From RCC90-49c sp051016155 (GTDB taxonomy: Bacteria > Bacteroidota > Bacteroidia > Cytophagales > Amoebophilaceae): a stretch of DNA of 64,000 bases. This document shows positions 7,525 to 19,278 of this stretch, one piece after another. Numbering within the stretch: the first letter of the stretch is position 1; each line of letters opens with the position of its first letter. The translations under genes were made by a program, and so were the position numbers. Under the pieces are notes generated by a model, which saw only the letters and a list, made by a program, of their open reading frames with translations, searched no databases and had not been told where the DNA came from. The stretch is taken from the NCBI GenBank assembly GCA_051016155.1, contig CP136537.1:930001-994000 (forward strand), read 5' to 3'.

Positions 7525-10020
7525 CTACATTGGATCTACATCAAAAACTACTTTTACTTGCCGAAAATCTTTGTCCTGCAAGACTTGCCTGCTTGCCTGC
7601 CACAGGAACTGTTTGGTGGACATAAGCTGCTTGGGGATGTTTTTCTGGAGCTTGACCCAAACGTCCATGAGGTACTGATTGTGCAACTTAGCAATCAAAG
7701 GTGTCTGGGGGCCTAGCACCCCCTCTTTTAATTGTGTGCGTAATATTTGCGCCAGCCTACTAGCTGCTGCTGCCACTAGGTCTTTGTCTGCATGCTTGAG
7801 TGTAATCCTAATCAGCCGCACGTAAGGGGGATATAGAAACTGTTGGCGCTCTGCCAGTTCCCTATGGTACAGCTGTGTGTAGTTGTGTTGCACAACGTCT
7901 TGCAACACGGGATGCGTTGGATGCGCCGTTTGAATGATCACCTGGCCCTGCTTATTCCTCCTGCCTGCCCTGCCACTCACTTGCGTGATGAGCTGAAAGC
8001 ACCGCTCTCCAGCTCGAAAATCAGGAAAGTACAGTAATCTATCCACATCCAGCACGCCTACCAGCGACACCTGGCCAAAATCTAAGCCTTTGGTCACCAT
8101 TTGGGTGCCTACCAAGATGTCGGTCTTGCCTTGCTCCAAGGCTTCAATGATTTTGTCGTACGCATGCTTACCTCGGGTTGTGTCTAGGTCCATGCGTTGG
8201 ATGTTTTTAGCAGGAAAGAGCAGCTGCAGGGACTCTTCTAATTTTTCGGTGCCAAACCCCACATTTTTAAGCCGATGTGAGCTACACACTCCGCAGGCAG
8301 GAGGCATAGGAGTATGGTAACCACAGTAGTGACAACGCAAGTAATGGTTGAACTGATGGTAGGTAAGGCTAACGGCACATTGCGTACACATGGGCACCCA
8401 AGCACAGTCTTCGCAAGTAATGTAAGGCGCATATCCTCTTCTGTTTTGGAAGATGATGGCTTGCTCTTGCTGGTCCAAAGCCTTCTGCAATGCGGCTAGT
8501 AGCACTGAAGTAAAATCCTCACGAAGAGTTTTTCGAGCTCGCTCTGTACGTACATTGGCCAACACAATTTCAGGCAAGGCTGTCTGACCAAAGCGCTCCT
8601 GAAGCGTTACCAAGCCATATTTCCCTTTTTGTGCGTTGTAATACGTCTCAACGGCAGGCGTGGCTGAACCTAGCAACACTTTAGCTTGGTGGTACTGGGC
8701 CAAGACCAAGGCGGCATCCCGAGCATGGTAGCGTGGCATGCTGTCAAATTGTTTGTAAGACATTTCGTGCTCCTCATCCACGATGATCAAGCGCAGGTGT
8801 TGAAAAGGAAGAAAGATGGCCGAACGTGTGCCTAATACAAAAGTACATTCGCCTTTTAGCACACTGTTCCAGACTTCGACACGCTCGTTATTGGAGTACT
8901 TGGAGTGATAGACACTTAATTGATTGCCAAAAACTTTTTGCAAACGCTTGACCATTTGGGTGGTTAGCGCAATCTCAGGCAATAGATACAACACCTGGCC
9001 TCCTTGCTGCAGCACCCCCTGGATCAGTTGTATGTATACTTCTGTCTTGCCGCTGGCTGTTACGCCGTGCAATAAGACGGCGTCTTTCTCTTGCCATTGC
9101 TGCTGGATGGCTTCTAGAGCGTTTTGCTGCGCTGGGCTGAGGGCAGCAGCGGCCTGGCCTGCAGAGAGGCTGGAGCCGAATCGAGTAACAATATGCTCCT
9201 CTTCTACAAAAATTTGCTTTTTAATGAGCGTCTGAAGGGCCGTAGGGGAAATATCCTCTTGGGTCAGCGCCTGCTTGTTGACAAAATAATCGACTAGAGG
9301 AGCTGATTGATGGATGGGCACCTGGGTGATGTACTTGAGCAGTACGTCTAGCTGCTTATTGCTCCGCTCGAGCGTTTCCATCAATTCCTGAAGGGCCGCT
9401 GGGTGCTGGAGGTACTGCTCATGGATACGTACCTTTTTGACCTTTTTGGGCTTGTATTTTTCCCTGACTTCTTCAAAAAGCAAGATGGCTTTCTTGCGCA
9501 GCAGCGATTTGATGAGGTGATAAATGCTTTTTTGATTGACCACAGCCGCTGCCTCTGCATAGGTGAGGTCAGCACGGCGCTGAAGCACTTGGACTAACTC
9601 CCTTTCCTTGTCAGAAAAGGTAGTCTGCGTGGTGTCAAGCTCAGGGTGCAGCTGCATTTTAGATTGGCTACTAAGTCGTAAACCATTGGGCAAGGCTGCG
9701 AGCATCACTTCTCCTACCGTGCACAAATAGTAGTTGGCTAGCCAATGAAAGAAATTAAGTTGTTGCGCGTGAACCACAGGGGCCTCATCCAATACGTCGA
9801 TCACATCTTTGGTAGCATAGGCAGGTGCCACCGTGTGCACCTTTTCGACCAGCCCCGTTAGTATCTTTTTCTGACCTAAGGGCACAATGACTCTACTCCC
9901 TCTGGTCATCAGTGCCTTGAGAGACGTGGGAACTCGGTAGGTCAGTAGCTTGGGCAGCGGAATGGGGAGAATGATGTCTGCCCAGAGGATTTGCGACTCA
10001 TCGTGGGAAGAGAGGGGCAT
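7525..10020 (-). CDS. priA: Primosomal protein N' (PriA helicase)
   Basis: Replication-restart helicase that recognises stalled forks and loads the primosome. The 831-residue protein has the N-terminal 3'-end-binding domain (ADIILPIPLPKLLTYRVP). The SF2 helicase core has Walker A GVTASGKT and a DEEH box (IIVDEEHEMSYKQ). The zinc region is clear: paired cysteines in CEDCAWVPMCTQC and CHYCG...CGVC. Later helicase motifs include GTQMVTKGLDF and QVSGRAGR. Length is normal for Bacteroidota PriA. It stands alone between two gaps. Confidence 0.95.
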   Translation of the reverse strand: MPLSSHDESQILWADIILPIPLPKLLTYRVPTSLKALMTRGSRVIVPLGQKKILTGLVEKVHTVAPAYATKDVIDVLDEAPVVHAQQLNFFHWLANYYLCTVGEVMLAALPNGLRLSSQSKMQLHPELDTTQTTFSDKERELVQVLQRRADLTYAEAAAVVNQKSIYHLIKSLLRKKAILLFEEVREKYKPKKVKKVRIHEQYLQHPAALQELMETLERSNKQLDVLLKYITQVPIHQSAPLVDYFVNKQALTQEDISPTALQTLIKKQIFVEEEHIVTRFGSSLSAGQAAAALSPAQQNALEAIQQQWQEKDAVLLHGVTASGKTEVYIQLIQGVLQQGGQVLYLLPEIALTTQMVKRLQKVFGNQLSVYHSKYSNNERVEVWNSVLKGECTFVLGTRSAIFLPFQHLRLIIVDEEHEMSYKQFDSMPRYHARDAALVLAQYHQAKVLLGSATPAVETYYNAQKGKYGLVTLQERFGQTALPEIVLANVRTERARKTLREDFTSVLLAALQKALDQQEQAIIFQNRRGYAPYITCEDCAWVPMCTQCAVSLTYHQFNHYLRCHYCGYHTPMPPACGVCSSHRLKNVGFGTEKLEESLQLLFPAKNIQRMDLDTTRGKHAYDKIIEALEQGKTDILVGTQMVTKGLDFGQVSLVGVLDVDRLLYFPDFRAGERCFQLITQVSGRAGRRNKQGQVIIQTAHPTHPVLQDVVQHNYTQLYHRELAERQQFLYPPYVRLIRITLKHADKDLVAAAASRLAQILRTQLKEGVLGPQTPLIAKLHNQYLMDVWVKLQKNIPKQLMSTKQFLWQASRQVLQDKDFRQVKVVFDVDPM

Positions 10021-10143
10021 AGTGAGATGCAGTGAAGCTATTCATTATTTTATGGTGTGGGCTAGCTCATTCAACCCAACGAATCAATGACTTGTCGACT
10101 TCAGGCATGGAAGGCGTTATGCTGGTACTTTTTTCACAAATGA

Positions 10144-10662
10144 CTATACAGAAGCTGGAGGGATGTTCAAAAGAACAAATCCTACAAAGCTTCTTTCGAA
10201 GCCAGGTAAGGTCATGGTAGGACGCAGTCCATAAGTGAATTGTACCATTCGTCCTTGAGGCTTCAGGATAGCACAGCACGCTTTCATGATGTTCTCTTGT
10301 TGCTGTGAAGTCATATTTTTTAAAGGGATGCCAGAGATGATTGTTCTTACTTTCCCCACATGCTTAGGCAGTAGTTCGTCCAAGCGAGCAGCATCTCCCA
10401 GTATAATTTGTACGTCAGGAAAGTTCATGACCATGTAGTCATGCAGTTCAGGGTCTAATTCCACACAGATTAATTTGTCCCTAGGAACACCCTGTGCTAA
10501 CAACGCACGCGTGAAGGGCCCCGTTCCAGGGCCAATTTCTATCACAAAATCTTCAGTATCGTTAAGAGCCTTGAGCGCTTCTCTAACCATAAGCTTGGTG
10601 AGCCCTTCAGAGCTCGGAGCAATGGCACCTACACGCCCTGGCTGACTTTTCATCCTTAACAA
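10144..10662 (-). CDS. PmtA/KsgA-like SAM-dependent methyltransferase
   Basis: Class I SAM methyltransferase most like the phospholipid N-methyltransferase (PmtA) group of the rRNA-dimethyltransferase superfamily. Visible signatures are GRVGAIAPSSEGLTKLM at the start, the SAM motif FVIEIGPGTGPFTRALL, and the SGIPLKNM active-site loop. The listed start is a TTG. The coding-like sequence continues upstream without a good ATG (codons for VGLFLLRM precede it), so the true start may lie nearer 10690. The C-terminus (LLNIPPASV) stops about ten residues earlier than usual in the family. Substrate (phosphatidylethanolamine or other) is not certain, and mild decay at both ends is possible. Confidence 0.65.
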   Translation of the reverse strand: MLRMKSQPGRVGAIAPSSEGLTKLMVREALKALNDTEDFVIEIGPGTGPFTRALLAQGVPRDKLICVELDPELHDYMVMNFPDVQIILGDAARLDELLPKHVGKVRTIISGIPLKNMTSQQQENIMKACCAILKPQGRMVQFTYGLRPTMTLPGFERSFVGFVLLNIPPASV

Positions 10663-11074
10663 GAATAATCCTACTTCAGTACTGGGGTCAAAAATAGCAC
10701 AGCTTTGTAAAACTAGTAGAGCAACAATCGGTCCATAATTTTTTTAGTAACTGCTTGAGTCTTGTCATCATCAATCATGGTCATTTGGGGAGGGGGATTG
10801 CTCCTCAGTAGGTGGAAGTCAAGACTCTACTGTGAGCCCATTGCATTATTGAATGATTTCTTGATTGAGTGCTTTAGAATATCCTTCCAGTCCTAAATAC
10901 GGTCTATTTTAGAAGTGTGGAAGCACTTTAGGGGCTGTCTTGCAACAAACTTACTGTGTCCTTGACAACAGAAGCTGTCTAGGTATTAATTCCTTCCGAA
11001 ATACTTTAGAAGGGATATGGGGGTGCTCTCAGAGAGAGATACTTTTCTTGAAGGAGATTCGGAGGAAATAAAAA
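10663..11074. other. Intergenic region with element remnants before the rRNA genes
   Basis: About 410 bp without a gene. From about 10834 to 10925 it holds a minus-oriented copy of the octamer-type element (GAGCCCATTGCATTATT, octamers, then CTATTTTAGAAG). At 10931 a separate TIR-like string GGGGCTGTCTTGCAAC begins. No tRNA was recognised. The part nearest the 5S gene would contain its 3' flank, but I see no clear intrinsic terminator. Confidence 0.5.
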
Positions 11075-11185
11075 ATGGCGACGACCTACTCTCCCACCTG
11101 TTACGGCAGTACCATCGGCGCTGCTGGGCTTAACTGCTCTGTTCGGAATGGGAAGAGGTGTACACCAGCGCTTTAGTCACCTAAT
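11075..11185 (-). rRNA. rrf: 5S ribosomal RNA
   Basis: Read on the minus strand, the sequence starts GGTGACTAAAGCGCTGGTG and contains the 5S signatures CCATTCCGAACAG and GTTAAGCCCAGC, ending with GGGAGAGTAGGTCGTCGCC. The length of about 111 bp and the position 130 bp after the 23S 3' end fit a 5S gene. Exact ends are approximate. Confidence 0.93.
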
Positions 11186-11585
11186 GTTTATTAGATTATT
11201 TGTTTATTGAACTATTTAGCTATTGGCTGGTTGCGGCGAGAGCCGATGAACCAACAGAGAAATAAATAAGTAGTTTAATAAACAGATAAGTTTAAAATGT
11301 AAAAGCAAAGCGGAATTACAAGAAGCTTTTGGGCAATTAGTACTGCTCGGCTTTGCCATTTCTGACTTTACACCTGCAGCCTATCAAGGTCATCGTCTAT
11401 AACCGCCCTCAAAGGAAGCCTCATCTTGAGGCGAGTTTCGTGCTTAGATGCTTTCAGCACTTATCTCTTACAAACGTAGCTACTCAGCGGTGCAACTGAC
11501 GTCACAACTGATGCACCAGCGGTTTGCCCAACCCGGTCCTCTCGTACTAGGGTCAGCTCCTCTCAAGCTTCCAACGCCCACAACA

Positions 11586-11633
<48 letters not shown>

Positions 11634-11634
11634 A

Positions 11635-11666
<32 letters not shown>

Positions 11667-11669
11667 ATT

Positions 11670-11724
<55 letters not shown>

Positions 11725-12219
11725 ATGAGCTCTTGGGGGAGATAAGCCTGTTATCCCCAGAGTACCTTTTATCCTTTGAGCGATGGCCCTTCCATGCGGA
11801 ACCACCGGATCACTATATCCGTCTTTCGACCCTGCTCGACTTGTAGGTCTCACAGTCAAGCACCCTTGTGCTATTGCGCTCTACGCACGATTACCATCCG
11901 TGCTGAGGATACCTTTGAAAGCCTCCGTTACTTTTTTGGAGGCGACCACCCCAGTCAAACTACCCACCTAACACTGTCTCCTTGTTCTCAAAGATGAGGC
12001 AACACATACATGAAGGGTGGTATTTCAAGGTTGACTCCACCCCAGCTAGCGCCAAGGCTTCATAGTCTCCCACCTATCCTACACATCATCTACACGTTAC
12101 CAATGTTAAGCTATAGTAAAGGTTCATGGGGTCTTTCCGTCCCGTTGCGGGTAAACGGCATCTTCACCGTTACTACAATTTCACCGAGCTCGTGGCTGAG
12201 ACAGTGCCCAGATCGTTAT

Positions 12220-13007
<788 letters not shown>

Positions 13008-14247
13008 CTATTCAATGCTTCAACACCGAAGTGTCTGACATCTCCTATTAACCTTCCAGCACCGGGCAGGTATCAGGCCTTATACTTGATCTTTCGATTT
13101 TGCAAAGCCTTGTGTTTTTGGTAAACAGTCGCCTGGGCCTTTTCACTGCGGCCTGCCTTCTATCTTACGATAGTTGGCGAGGCACCCTTTCTCCCGAAGT
13201 TACAGGGTCATTTTGCCTAGTTCCTTGGCCACGAATCACTCGTCCACCTTAGGATTCTCTCCTCGACTACCAGTGTCGGTTTGCGGTACGGATAGCTAAT
13301 AACGTAACGATTAGAGGCTTTTCTTGGAAGTCTGCTTACGGCCATTATCTGCGCTCCAGAAGGATTGCAGTACTATCACCCTCGGCAGGCCTGAGAGATT
13401 TGCTACTCACGCCTATACCTACCGGCTTCAACCTCGTATTTCGTCACGAGGCAGACCTGTCACTACTCCGTCCCCCCTTCTCTATCATTAGCTAGTATCG
13501 GAATATTAACCGATTGTCCATCGCTTGCGCCTTGCGGCTTCAGCTTAGGGTCCGACTAACCCACGGATGACTAGCATAGCCGTGGAAACCTTAGTCTTTC
13601 GGTGTGATGGTTTCTCGCCATCATTAACGTTACTTATGCCTACATTTTCTTTTCTAACTGATCCACGAAGAGTTACCTCTTGGCTTCAACTCGGTTAGAA
13701 TGCTCTCCTACCCCCTGCCACTAGGTGGCAGAGCCATAGCTTCGGTAATATGCTTAATGCCCGTTTATTATCGATGCTCTGTCGCTCGACCAGTGAGCTG
13801 TTACGCACTCTTTAAATGAATGGCTGCTTCCAAGCCAACATCCTGGCTGTCTTAGCAACTGAACCGTCTTAGTTCAACTTAGCATATATTTAGGGACCTT
13901 AGCTGATGGTCTGGGTTCTTTCCCTCTCGGACTAGGACCTTAGCACCCTAGCCCTCACTCCTCAACAAAACTAGCAGCATTCGGAGTTCGTCTGGATGTG
14001 GTAGGATTTGACTCCCCCCTATCCTATCGGTAGCTCTACCTCTGCTAGTATACATTGAAGGCTGCTCCTAAAAGCATTTCGGAGAGTACGAGCTATTTCC
14101 TGGTTTGATTGGCCTTTCACCCCTACCCACAGCTCATCCAAAGATGTTGCAACGTCTACTGGTTCGGCCCTTCACGCTGTTTTACCAGCGCTTCAGCCTG
14201 GCCATGGGTAGATCACCAGGTTTCGCGTCTAGCTCCTCTGACTCAGT

Positions 14248-14278
<31 letters not shown>

Positions 14279-14417
14279 GCTCCTCTCAAGAGGATTAGCC
14301 TTGCCAAAGAAGACTAACTCGTAGGCTCATTATGCAAAAGGCACGCCGTCACCCCACGTAGGGGCTCCGACCGCTTGTAAGCGTATGGTTTCAGAGACTA
14401 TTTCACTCCCTTATTCA

Positions 14418-14462
<45 letters not shown>

Positions 14463-14935
14463 TCTCAGGAGTATTTAGCCTTACCGGATGGTGCCGGCAG
14501 ATTCAGTCGGTGTTTCACCAGCACCGACCTACTCAGGATACTAGCTGGACTAACCAGATGGCCTCGACAGGGCTTTCACCTTCTATGGCTTACCTTTCCA
14601 GGTAATTGGAGTTCTCTTGTTAGTCGGTTGTGCTAGTCCTACAACCCCATACCAGCCGTAACTGCTATGGTTTGGGCTGTTCCGCGTTCGCTCGCCACTA
14701 CTGACGGAATCACTCTTGTTTTCTCTTCCTCTGGGTACTTAGATGTTTCAGTTCCCCAGGTTTGCTTCTCTACTTAGGTAGAGATACTCCGACTTCATCG
14801 GAGTGGGTTGCCCCATTCGGACATCCACGGATCACGTTGTATAGCCAATCCCCGTGGCTTATCGCAGCTTATCACGTCCTTCATCGCCTCTGAGAGCCTA
14901 GGCATTCCCCATACGCTCTTATTTGCTTCTTGTAT

Positions 14936-15219
14936 GCGCTAACGTCAGTTAAAGTGTTCAGAAAGAATCTGGACACTAAAGCTGAACGATAGCTATTTTA
15001 TCCCGCTTTTACTTTTACAATATGTCAAAGAGCATGATGGCTACTTCTGGTTATCACTACACAAGTGTAGGAAAGACATTATAGCCATTTTTTTGTTATC
15101 ACGCCATGGACCAGTGTCTCATTGCGTGGTGCAAAGGTAGCTGATGTTTTGATATCTGCAAGGGGTTTGGGAAGGAAGATGCTCCTATTTCTTCGAGTTG
15201 GTATACTCTTTAATGAATC
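14936..15219. other. Upstream flank of 23S rRNA
   Basis: About 280 bp upstream of the 23S 5' end. On the minus strand a TTTGACA string near 15030 is followed about 22 bp later by TAAAAT, a weak promoter candidate for the 23S-5S unit. No 16S 3' end, tRNA-Ile or tRNA-Ala is present. Confidence 0.3.
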
Positions 15220-15338
15220 GAGGGTGTTGTAAAATAGCCTCAATTACGGTGCTAGACTTTTAGAATAGACGGCTTGGGGGATTAGAAAAGCTTTCTGAGT
15301 CATGCAGTCACAAAGTCACCCAATAATACAATGGTCTC
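15220..15338 (+). mobile_element. Octamer-type MITE-like element, full copy
   Basis: A 119-bp element opening with GAGGGTGTTGTAAAAT and ending AATACAATGGTCTC, imperfect inverted repeats of each other. The right half has 8-bp periodicity (CAGTCACA AAGTCACC CAATAATA). It is flanked on both sides by GAATC, a 5-bp target duplication. Confidence 0.8.
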
Positions 15339-15416
15339 GAATCAATGAAATTGCTTAGAACTAAAAAGACACCCTTTTCGAGGCGCCCGCAGTGGTATAA
15401 ACCTACAGTAGGCGTC

Positions 15417-15610
15417 TTATCTCTCTGACCATATATTCTCTTTTGCAATACCAGCTTGCTTGAGAATGACTCCCAAAGTTCCTTTTTTGAGAGACTTACT
15501 GCCATGCACAGGGATAACAAACATTTTACAACTGCGTTGTAGTAAAATTCATGAACTCCTTTAGCACGTTTTAAGAGAAATCCATGGCTTTCTAGTATAA
15601 CAACGCTTAC
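15417..15610 (-). pseudogene. hicA: hicA toxin remnant (frameshifted)
   Basis: Two adjacent frames on the minus strand together read as a HicA-type mRNA interferase. The first frame gives LESHGFLLKRAKGVHEFYYN; after a one-base shift the other gives KMFVIPVHGSKSLKKGTLG followed by VILKQAGIAKENIW. In HicA the catalytic His lies in the strand after the KRxKGSH motif; here the motif reads KGVHEF. No start codon remains: a TAG precedes the first frame. No hicB antitoxin is visible beside it. A dead toxin-antitoxin relic is the best reading. Confidence 0.7.
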
Positions 15611-15629
15611 CTATCGTGTAGTGATGGCC

Positions 15630-17117
15630 TCATGACTTATAGATCATCTTGAAGCGCACTAGGCCATACAGCCCCCCCCAAAAAAGCAAGGTCAAGACGA
15701 AGTTGCTGACTACAGCCTGGCCCAGGCTTTCGTAGACAATGCTCCTAGCTCCATATACACACCCTAGAGTACCCAGGATGTAAGCCAGCTTGTGTCCCAG
15801 CTGATAGGGGATGGGATAGTATTTTTGGCCCCAATAATAACATAATAGGCTCATAGTAGCAGCACTGGTCACAGCGGCCCACACACTGCCCCAATAGCCT
15901 AGCCTAGGAATCAGCACGACGTTAAGCACAATGGTGACCAGCGCTCCGATGCTGGTGAGCCAAGCCCCATAGTACGTCTTGTCTGTCAGCTTGAACCATA
16001 CCGAAAGGTTGTAATACATGCCTAACAATAAATAGCTCAGCAGCAAGTACGGCACGATCTCAATGGCTGTCCGGTACTCAGCTTGCCGCAGGAATAGGTA
16101 GGCCAGTAGGTCTAAATTGGCGCTCACGGCAAACAAGATAAAGCATCCTGCTAGCGTAAACCAGTACATCACTGTGCTGAATAGTTGCGGGGAGCTACGC
16201 TCTTGGGCATGGCTAAAGAAAAAAGGCTCTGCTGCATACCGAAACGCTTGAATGCCTAGCAGCATAAACACTGACAGCTTGTAACAAGCCCCGAAGATGC
16301 CCAAGACGGCCTCATTGCTCTGACCTGGATAAAAGCCTGGAGGTAGCCAATGGCGAAGCATGGCCCTGGCCAACATTTCATTGACAGTGCCTGCCAAACC
16401 CATGACGAGCAGTGGGAAGGCATAGGCCAGCATAGGGCGCAACTGCTGCCAAGGCAGCTGAAAATGGAGCTGCCTTAGCGATGGGCCCAGCAATAGTAGC
16501 GCTGATGCATTGGCCACTAAATTGGCCATCAATACATATTCTATGCTTGGGGTAGCAGAATAAAAGCGAGCTATCCAGGGATGCGAATAGCCTGAATAGG
16601 GACCTAAAGCCCCGTGGGTACAACCATAGAGCAATGCCAGATTAAGCACAATGTTAAGGCTGATCTGCAAGAGCTTAGTGCTGGCAAAAAAGAGCGCTCT
16701 TTTTTGTAGCCGCAGCTGTGCCAGTGGTATGGCCAATACAGTGTCAAGGGTCAAAATGGCCGCTAAATAATACAAGTAGCGCTCACTGCCTGGGTAGGAT
16801 AGCGCCGTAGCAATGGGCGTAGCCCAAAGTAGGAGCAACCCGGAAAATACCAGACTAGAGGTGAGCAAAACACTTACTGCGGTGTGAAAAGCCTCCTTGC
16901 CCTGGGCAGCAAAGCGAAAGTAAGTTGTCTCCATCCCATACGTGTAAATCACCTGCAACAAGGCTGCATAGGCATACAGTTCCGTGATCACGCCATAGTC
17001 AGCGGGTGAAAAGAGGCTTGTATGAAAAGGAACCAGTAGGTAATTAAGCATCCTGCCTACCACACTGCTAAGGCCGTAGAGCAAGGTATCGCTGGCAAGC
17101 TTTTTGATGGGGCGCAT
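15630..17117 (-). CDS. Polysaccharide flippase (MATE/MOP superfamily)
   Basis: A 495-residue integral membrane protein with about 12-14 hydrophobic segments. The opening, IKKLASDTLLYGLSSVVGR followed by MLNYLLVPFHTSLF, is typical of Wzx-type lipid-linked sugar flippases of Bacteroidota. It would move undecaprenyl- or lipid-linked glycans across the inner membrane. No glycosyltransferase genes accompany it, so the substrate is open; a MurJ-like role in lipid II flipping is an alternative. The start ATG at 17117 precedes a basic residue cluster as expected. A 63-bp gap separates it from the enoyl-CoA hydratase gene upstream. Confidence 0.85.
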   Translation of the reverse strand: MRPIKKLASDTLLYGLSSVVGRMLNYLLVPFHTSLFSPADYGVITELYAYAALLQVIYTYGMETTYFRFAAQGKEAFHTAVSVLLTSSLVFSGLLLLWATPIATALSYPGSERYLYYLAAILTLDTVLAIPLAQLRLQKRALFFASTKLLQISLNIVLNLALLYGCTHGALGPYSGYSHPWIARFYSATPSIEYVLMANLVANASALLLLGPSLRQLHFQLPWQQLRPMLAYAFPLLVMGLAGTVNEMLARAMLRHWLPPGFYPGQSNEAVLGIFGACYKLSVFMLLGIQAFRYAAEPFFFSHAQERSSPQLFSTVMYWFTLAGCFILFAVSANLDLLAYLFLRQAEYRTAIEIVPYLLLSYLLLGMYYNLSVWFKLTDKTYYGAWLTSIGALVTIVLNVVLIPRLGYWGSVWAAVTSAATMSLLCYYWGQKYYPIPYQLGHKLAYILGTLGCVYGARSIVYESLGQAVVSNFVLTLLFWGGLYGLVRFKMIYKS

Positions 17118-17180
17118 AAGAGACGGGAGAAATAATAATCGGTCCTAGCAGCGTAGGCCAGGCCATCGAGCCAGTAGGTC

Positions 17181-18017
17181 CTAGGTCCCTTCGAATGTAG
17201 GGGCCCTGTTGGCCAACAAAGCAGCAATGCCTTCTTTGAGGTCATCTGTTTTACAACAGTTGGCAAAGCTGTTGGCTTCTGTCTGATAGCCATCTTCTTT
17301 GGGGTTGTAAGCGGCATTGGTACAATTAACGAGCATACCTACTGCCAAAGGGGCATGGAGCATGATTTTTTGTAAGGTTTCTCGGCTCTTCTTCATCAAT
17401 GCCTCTTTATCACCAACCACATAGCTCACTACACCTAGTTTTTTGGCTTCTGCTGCTGTCAGCTGCTCCCCCGTCATCATAAGTTCCAAGGCTTTGGTTT
17501 TCCCTATCAGATGGGTCAAACGCTGCGTACCCCCAAAGCTAGGAATAAAGCCCATAGCTACTTCTGGGAAACTAAAAGTAGCATTCTCTGCAGCTACACG
17601 AAGGTGGCAGGCCAGGGCTAATTCAAATCCGCCGCCCACGGCCTGGCCATTGATCGCTGCCAAAACAGGCTTGTGGCAATTTTCGATCAGTGCAAGCGTC
17701 TCTTGGCCATGTTCGGCAAACTTTCTCCCATTCATTTCGCTCAGCTCTTGTATCTCTTTAGGGGATACTCCTGTAGCAAAAGTTTCTTCTCCTACTCCTG
17801 TAATAAGGACGCTCTTGATTTCGCTATTGTCGTAAACTTCTTGAATAGTTTCGCGTAACTCGTCGATACACTGGGCCCTCAGCGTGTTGTGCTTTTCAAT
17901 GCTACTAAGGGTAATGGTCAGAATACCCTCTGCTAATTCTGTCTCGAACGATTCGAATTTTTCCATAGACATGTGAGAAGTGGATAGGGTCAAATTAAAT
18001 AGATGTACCCTTATCAT
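17181..18017 (-). CDS. Enoyl-CoA hydratase/isomerase family protein
   Basis: Crotonase-fold protein, expected to bind an acyl-CoA. The ORF has 278 codons; the true start is more likely Met16 or Met18 (MSMEKFESF), giving about 261 residues, the family norm. The oxyanion-hole region and active-site loop are seen in HKPVLAAINGQAVGGGFELA followed by LACHLRV. A second active-site region is FPEVAMGFIPSFGGTQRL. Both Glu positions used by true hydratases appear present (GFELA and FPEV), so hydratase activity is plausible. No other beta-oxidation genes are nearby, so the pathway is unclear. Confidence 0.88.
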   Translation of the reverse strand: MIRVHLFNLTLSTSHMSMEKFESFETELAEGILTITLSSIEKHNTLRAQCIDELRETIQEVYDNSEIKSVLITGVGEETFATGVSPKEIQELSEMNGRKFAEHGQETLALIENCHKPVLAAINGQAVGGGFELALACHLRVAAENATFSFPEVAMGFIPSFGGTQRLTHLIGKTKALELMMTGEQLTAAEAKKLGVVSYVVGDKEALMKKSRETLQKIMLHAPLAVGMLVNCTNAAYNPKEDGYQTEANSFANCCKTDDLKEGIAALLANRAPTFEGT

Positions 18018-18213
18018 CCAATAACTGCCTTGCTAGTGTACAAAGGAGAACACAATTCTGTAGTGTTTCAGCACCTATTAAAAGGCCTATAAACAACCTA
18101 TTCAGCTCTTTTTTAACGTGTGGGCAAGCAGTGGATAAGTTTTTGCGCTGAGACAGTAATAGGAGAGGGGAACTAACTGGTCCTGACTATTACTCAAGCC
18201 CACCAATAACGGA

Positions 18214-19278
18214 TCAGTGCATCAACTTAAACACTAGCTCCCGAAGTATCTCAGCCTCTGGCGTAGCTGGATGGTCAACCCCTTTGAGCTGCAAGTCAGC
18301 TTGATGCAGATAGTGAATATTCTCCACCACTTTAGACAATGGATAGTGCTGTGCAGCGTGCCTATACTCTCCTACAAAATAGGGCTTTACCTGTAGGGTC
18401 TGGGCCAGGCCTGTCTCTGATGGGTCCTTGGCGTGATGCAGCAGAAGTAGCTTACTGAAAAAGGTAAAGAGCAACCCGACCAAAGGAATGGCTGGATTAC
18501 TTTTAGGGTTAGCTGCCAAGTAGTGTAAAATCTGAGAAGCTTTACGCATATCTCTGCTTGCCAACGCTTTCTGAAGCTCAAAAGCATTAAAATTTCTACT
18601 TATGCCCACATACGTCTGCACCATCTCATCGTCTATTTCCGATCCTTCCGTGAGGTTAAGACGAATTTTATCGAGCTCGTTGGCCAGCCTGGCCAGGTCG
18701 TTACCGATAAACTCTTGCAGCATCAAAATAGCCTTATCGGTAATTCTGAGGCTCTTTTCGCGTACATAGGTAGTGATCCATCCAGCAATTTGGTGGTCGT
18801 AGAGTTTCTTCGCATAGACCAGCACGGCCTCCTTGGCCAACACCTTGCTCAAGGAGAAACGACCATCCAAGGTTTTGTATTTATGAGCCAACACCAGCAA
18901 GGTGGCAGGCTGAGGGGATTGAACATACGCCTCTAAAAGCTTTCTCCCTACTTCTGTTCTAAGGTCAGGTAGTTCTTGGGCTTCTTTAACGATGACCACC
19001 TGCCGCTCACTACCCATAGGGAACCGTCGAGCATGCGTCAGAATGTCACGCAGAGACTGGTCTTTGCCATACACGATGGTCAAATTAAACCCCTTTTCAG
19101 CCTCGCTGAGCACATGCTCTTCGATGTAGTTAGTCAGTAAGTCAATGTAATACGGCTCTTCCCCTTGTAAGAAATACACAGGGGCATACTGCTGCTGCTG
19201 GAGCCAAGCAAGAACTTGTGAAGGCGTATCAGGCATAGCGAGTAGGTTCGAGGGCTGTTCCAAAATAGCTCCAGCCAC
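18214..19278 (-). CDS. holA: DNA polymerase III subunit delta
   Basis: Clamp-loader delta subunit, which opens the sliding clamp. The 354-codon ORF includes a 14-residue extension; Met15 (MPDTPSQVLAWL) is a likely start. Family features are PVYFLQGEEPYYIDLLTNYI at the beginning, an AAA-like fold without a functional Walker A, the GNDLARLANELDKI stretch in the middle, and the C-terminal helical collar (LRELVFKLMH end). Length is normal for the Bacteroidota protein. The gene is single, with gaps on both sides. Confidence 0.9.
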   Translation of the reverse strand: MAGAILEQPSNLLAMPDTPSQVLAWLQQQQYAPVYFLQGEEPYYIDLLTNYIEEHVLSEAEKGFNLTIVYGKDQSLRDILTHARRFPMGSERQVVIVKEAQELPDLRTEVGRKLLEAYVQSPQPATLLVLAHKYKTLDGRFSLSKVLAKEAVLVYAKKLYDHQIAGWITTYVREKSLRITDKAILMLQEFIGNDLARLANELDKIRLNLTEGSEIDDEMVQTYVGISRNFNAFELQKALASRDMRKASQILHYLAANPKSNPAIPLVGLLFTFFSKLLLLHHAKDPSETGLAQTLQVKPYFVGEYRHAAQHYPLSKVVENIHYLHQADLQLKGVDHPATPEAEILRELVFKLMH

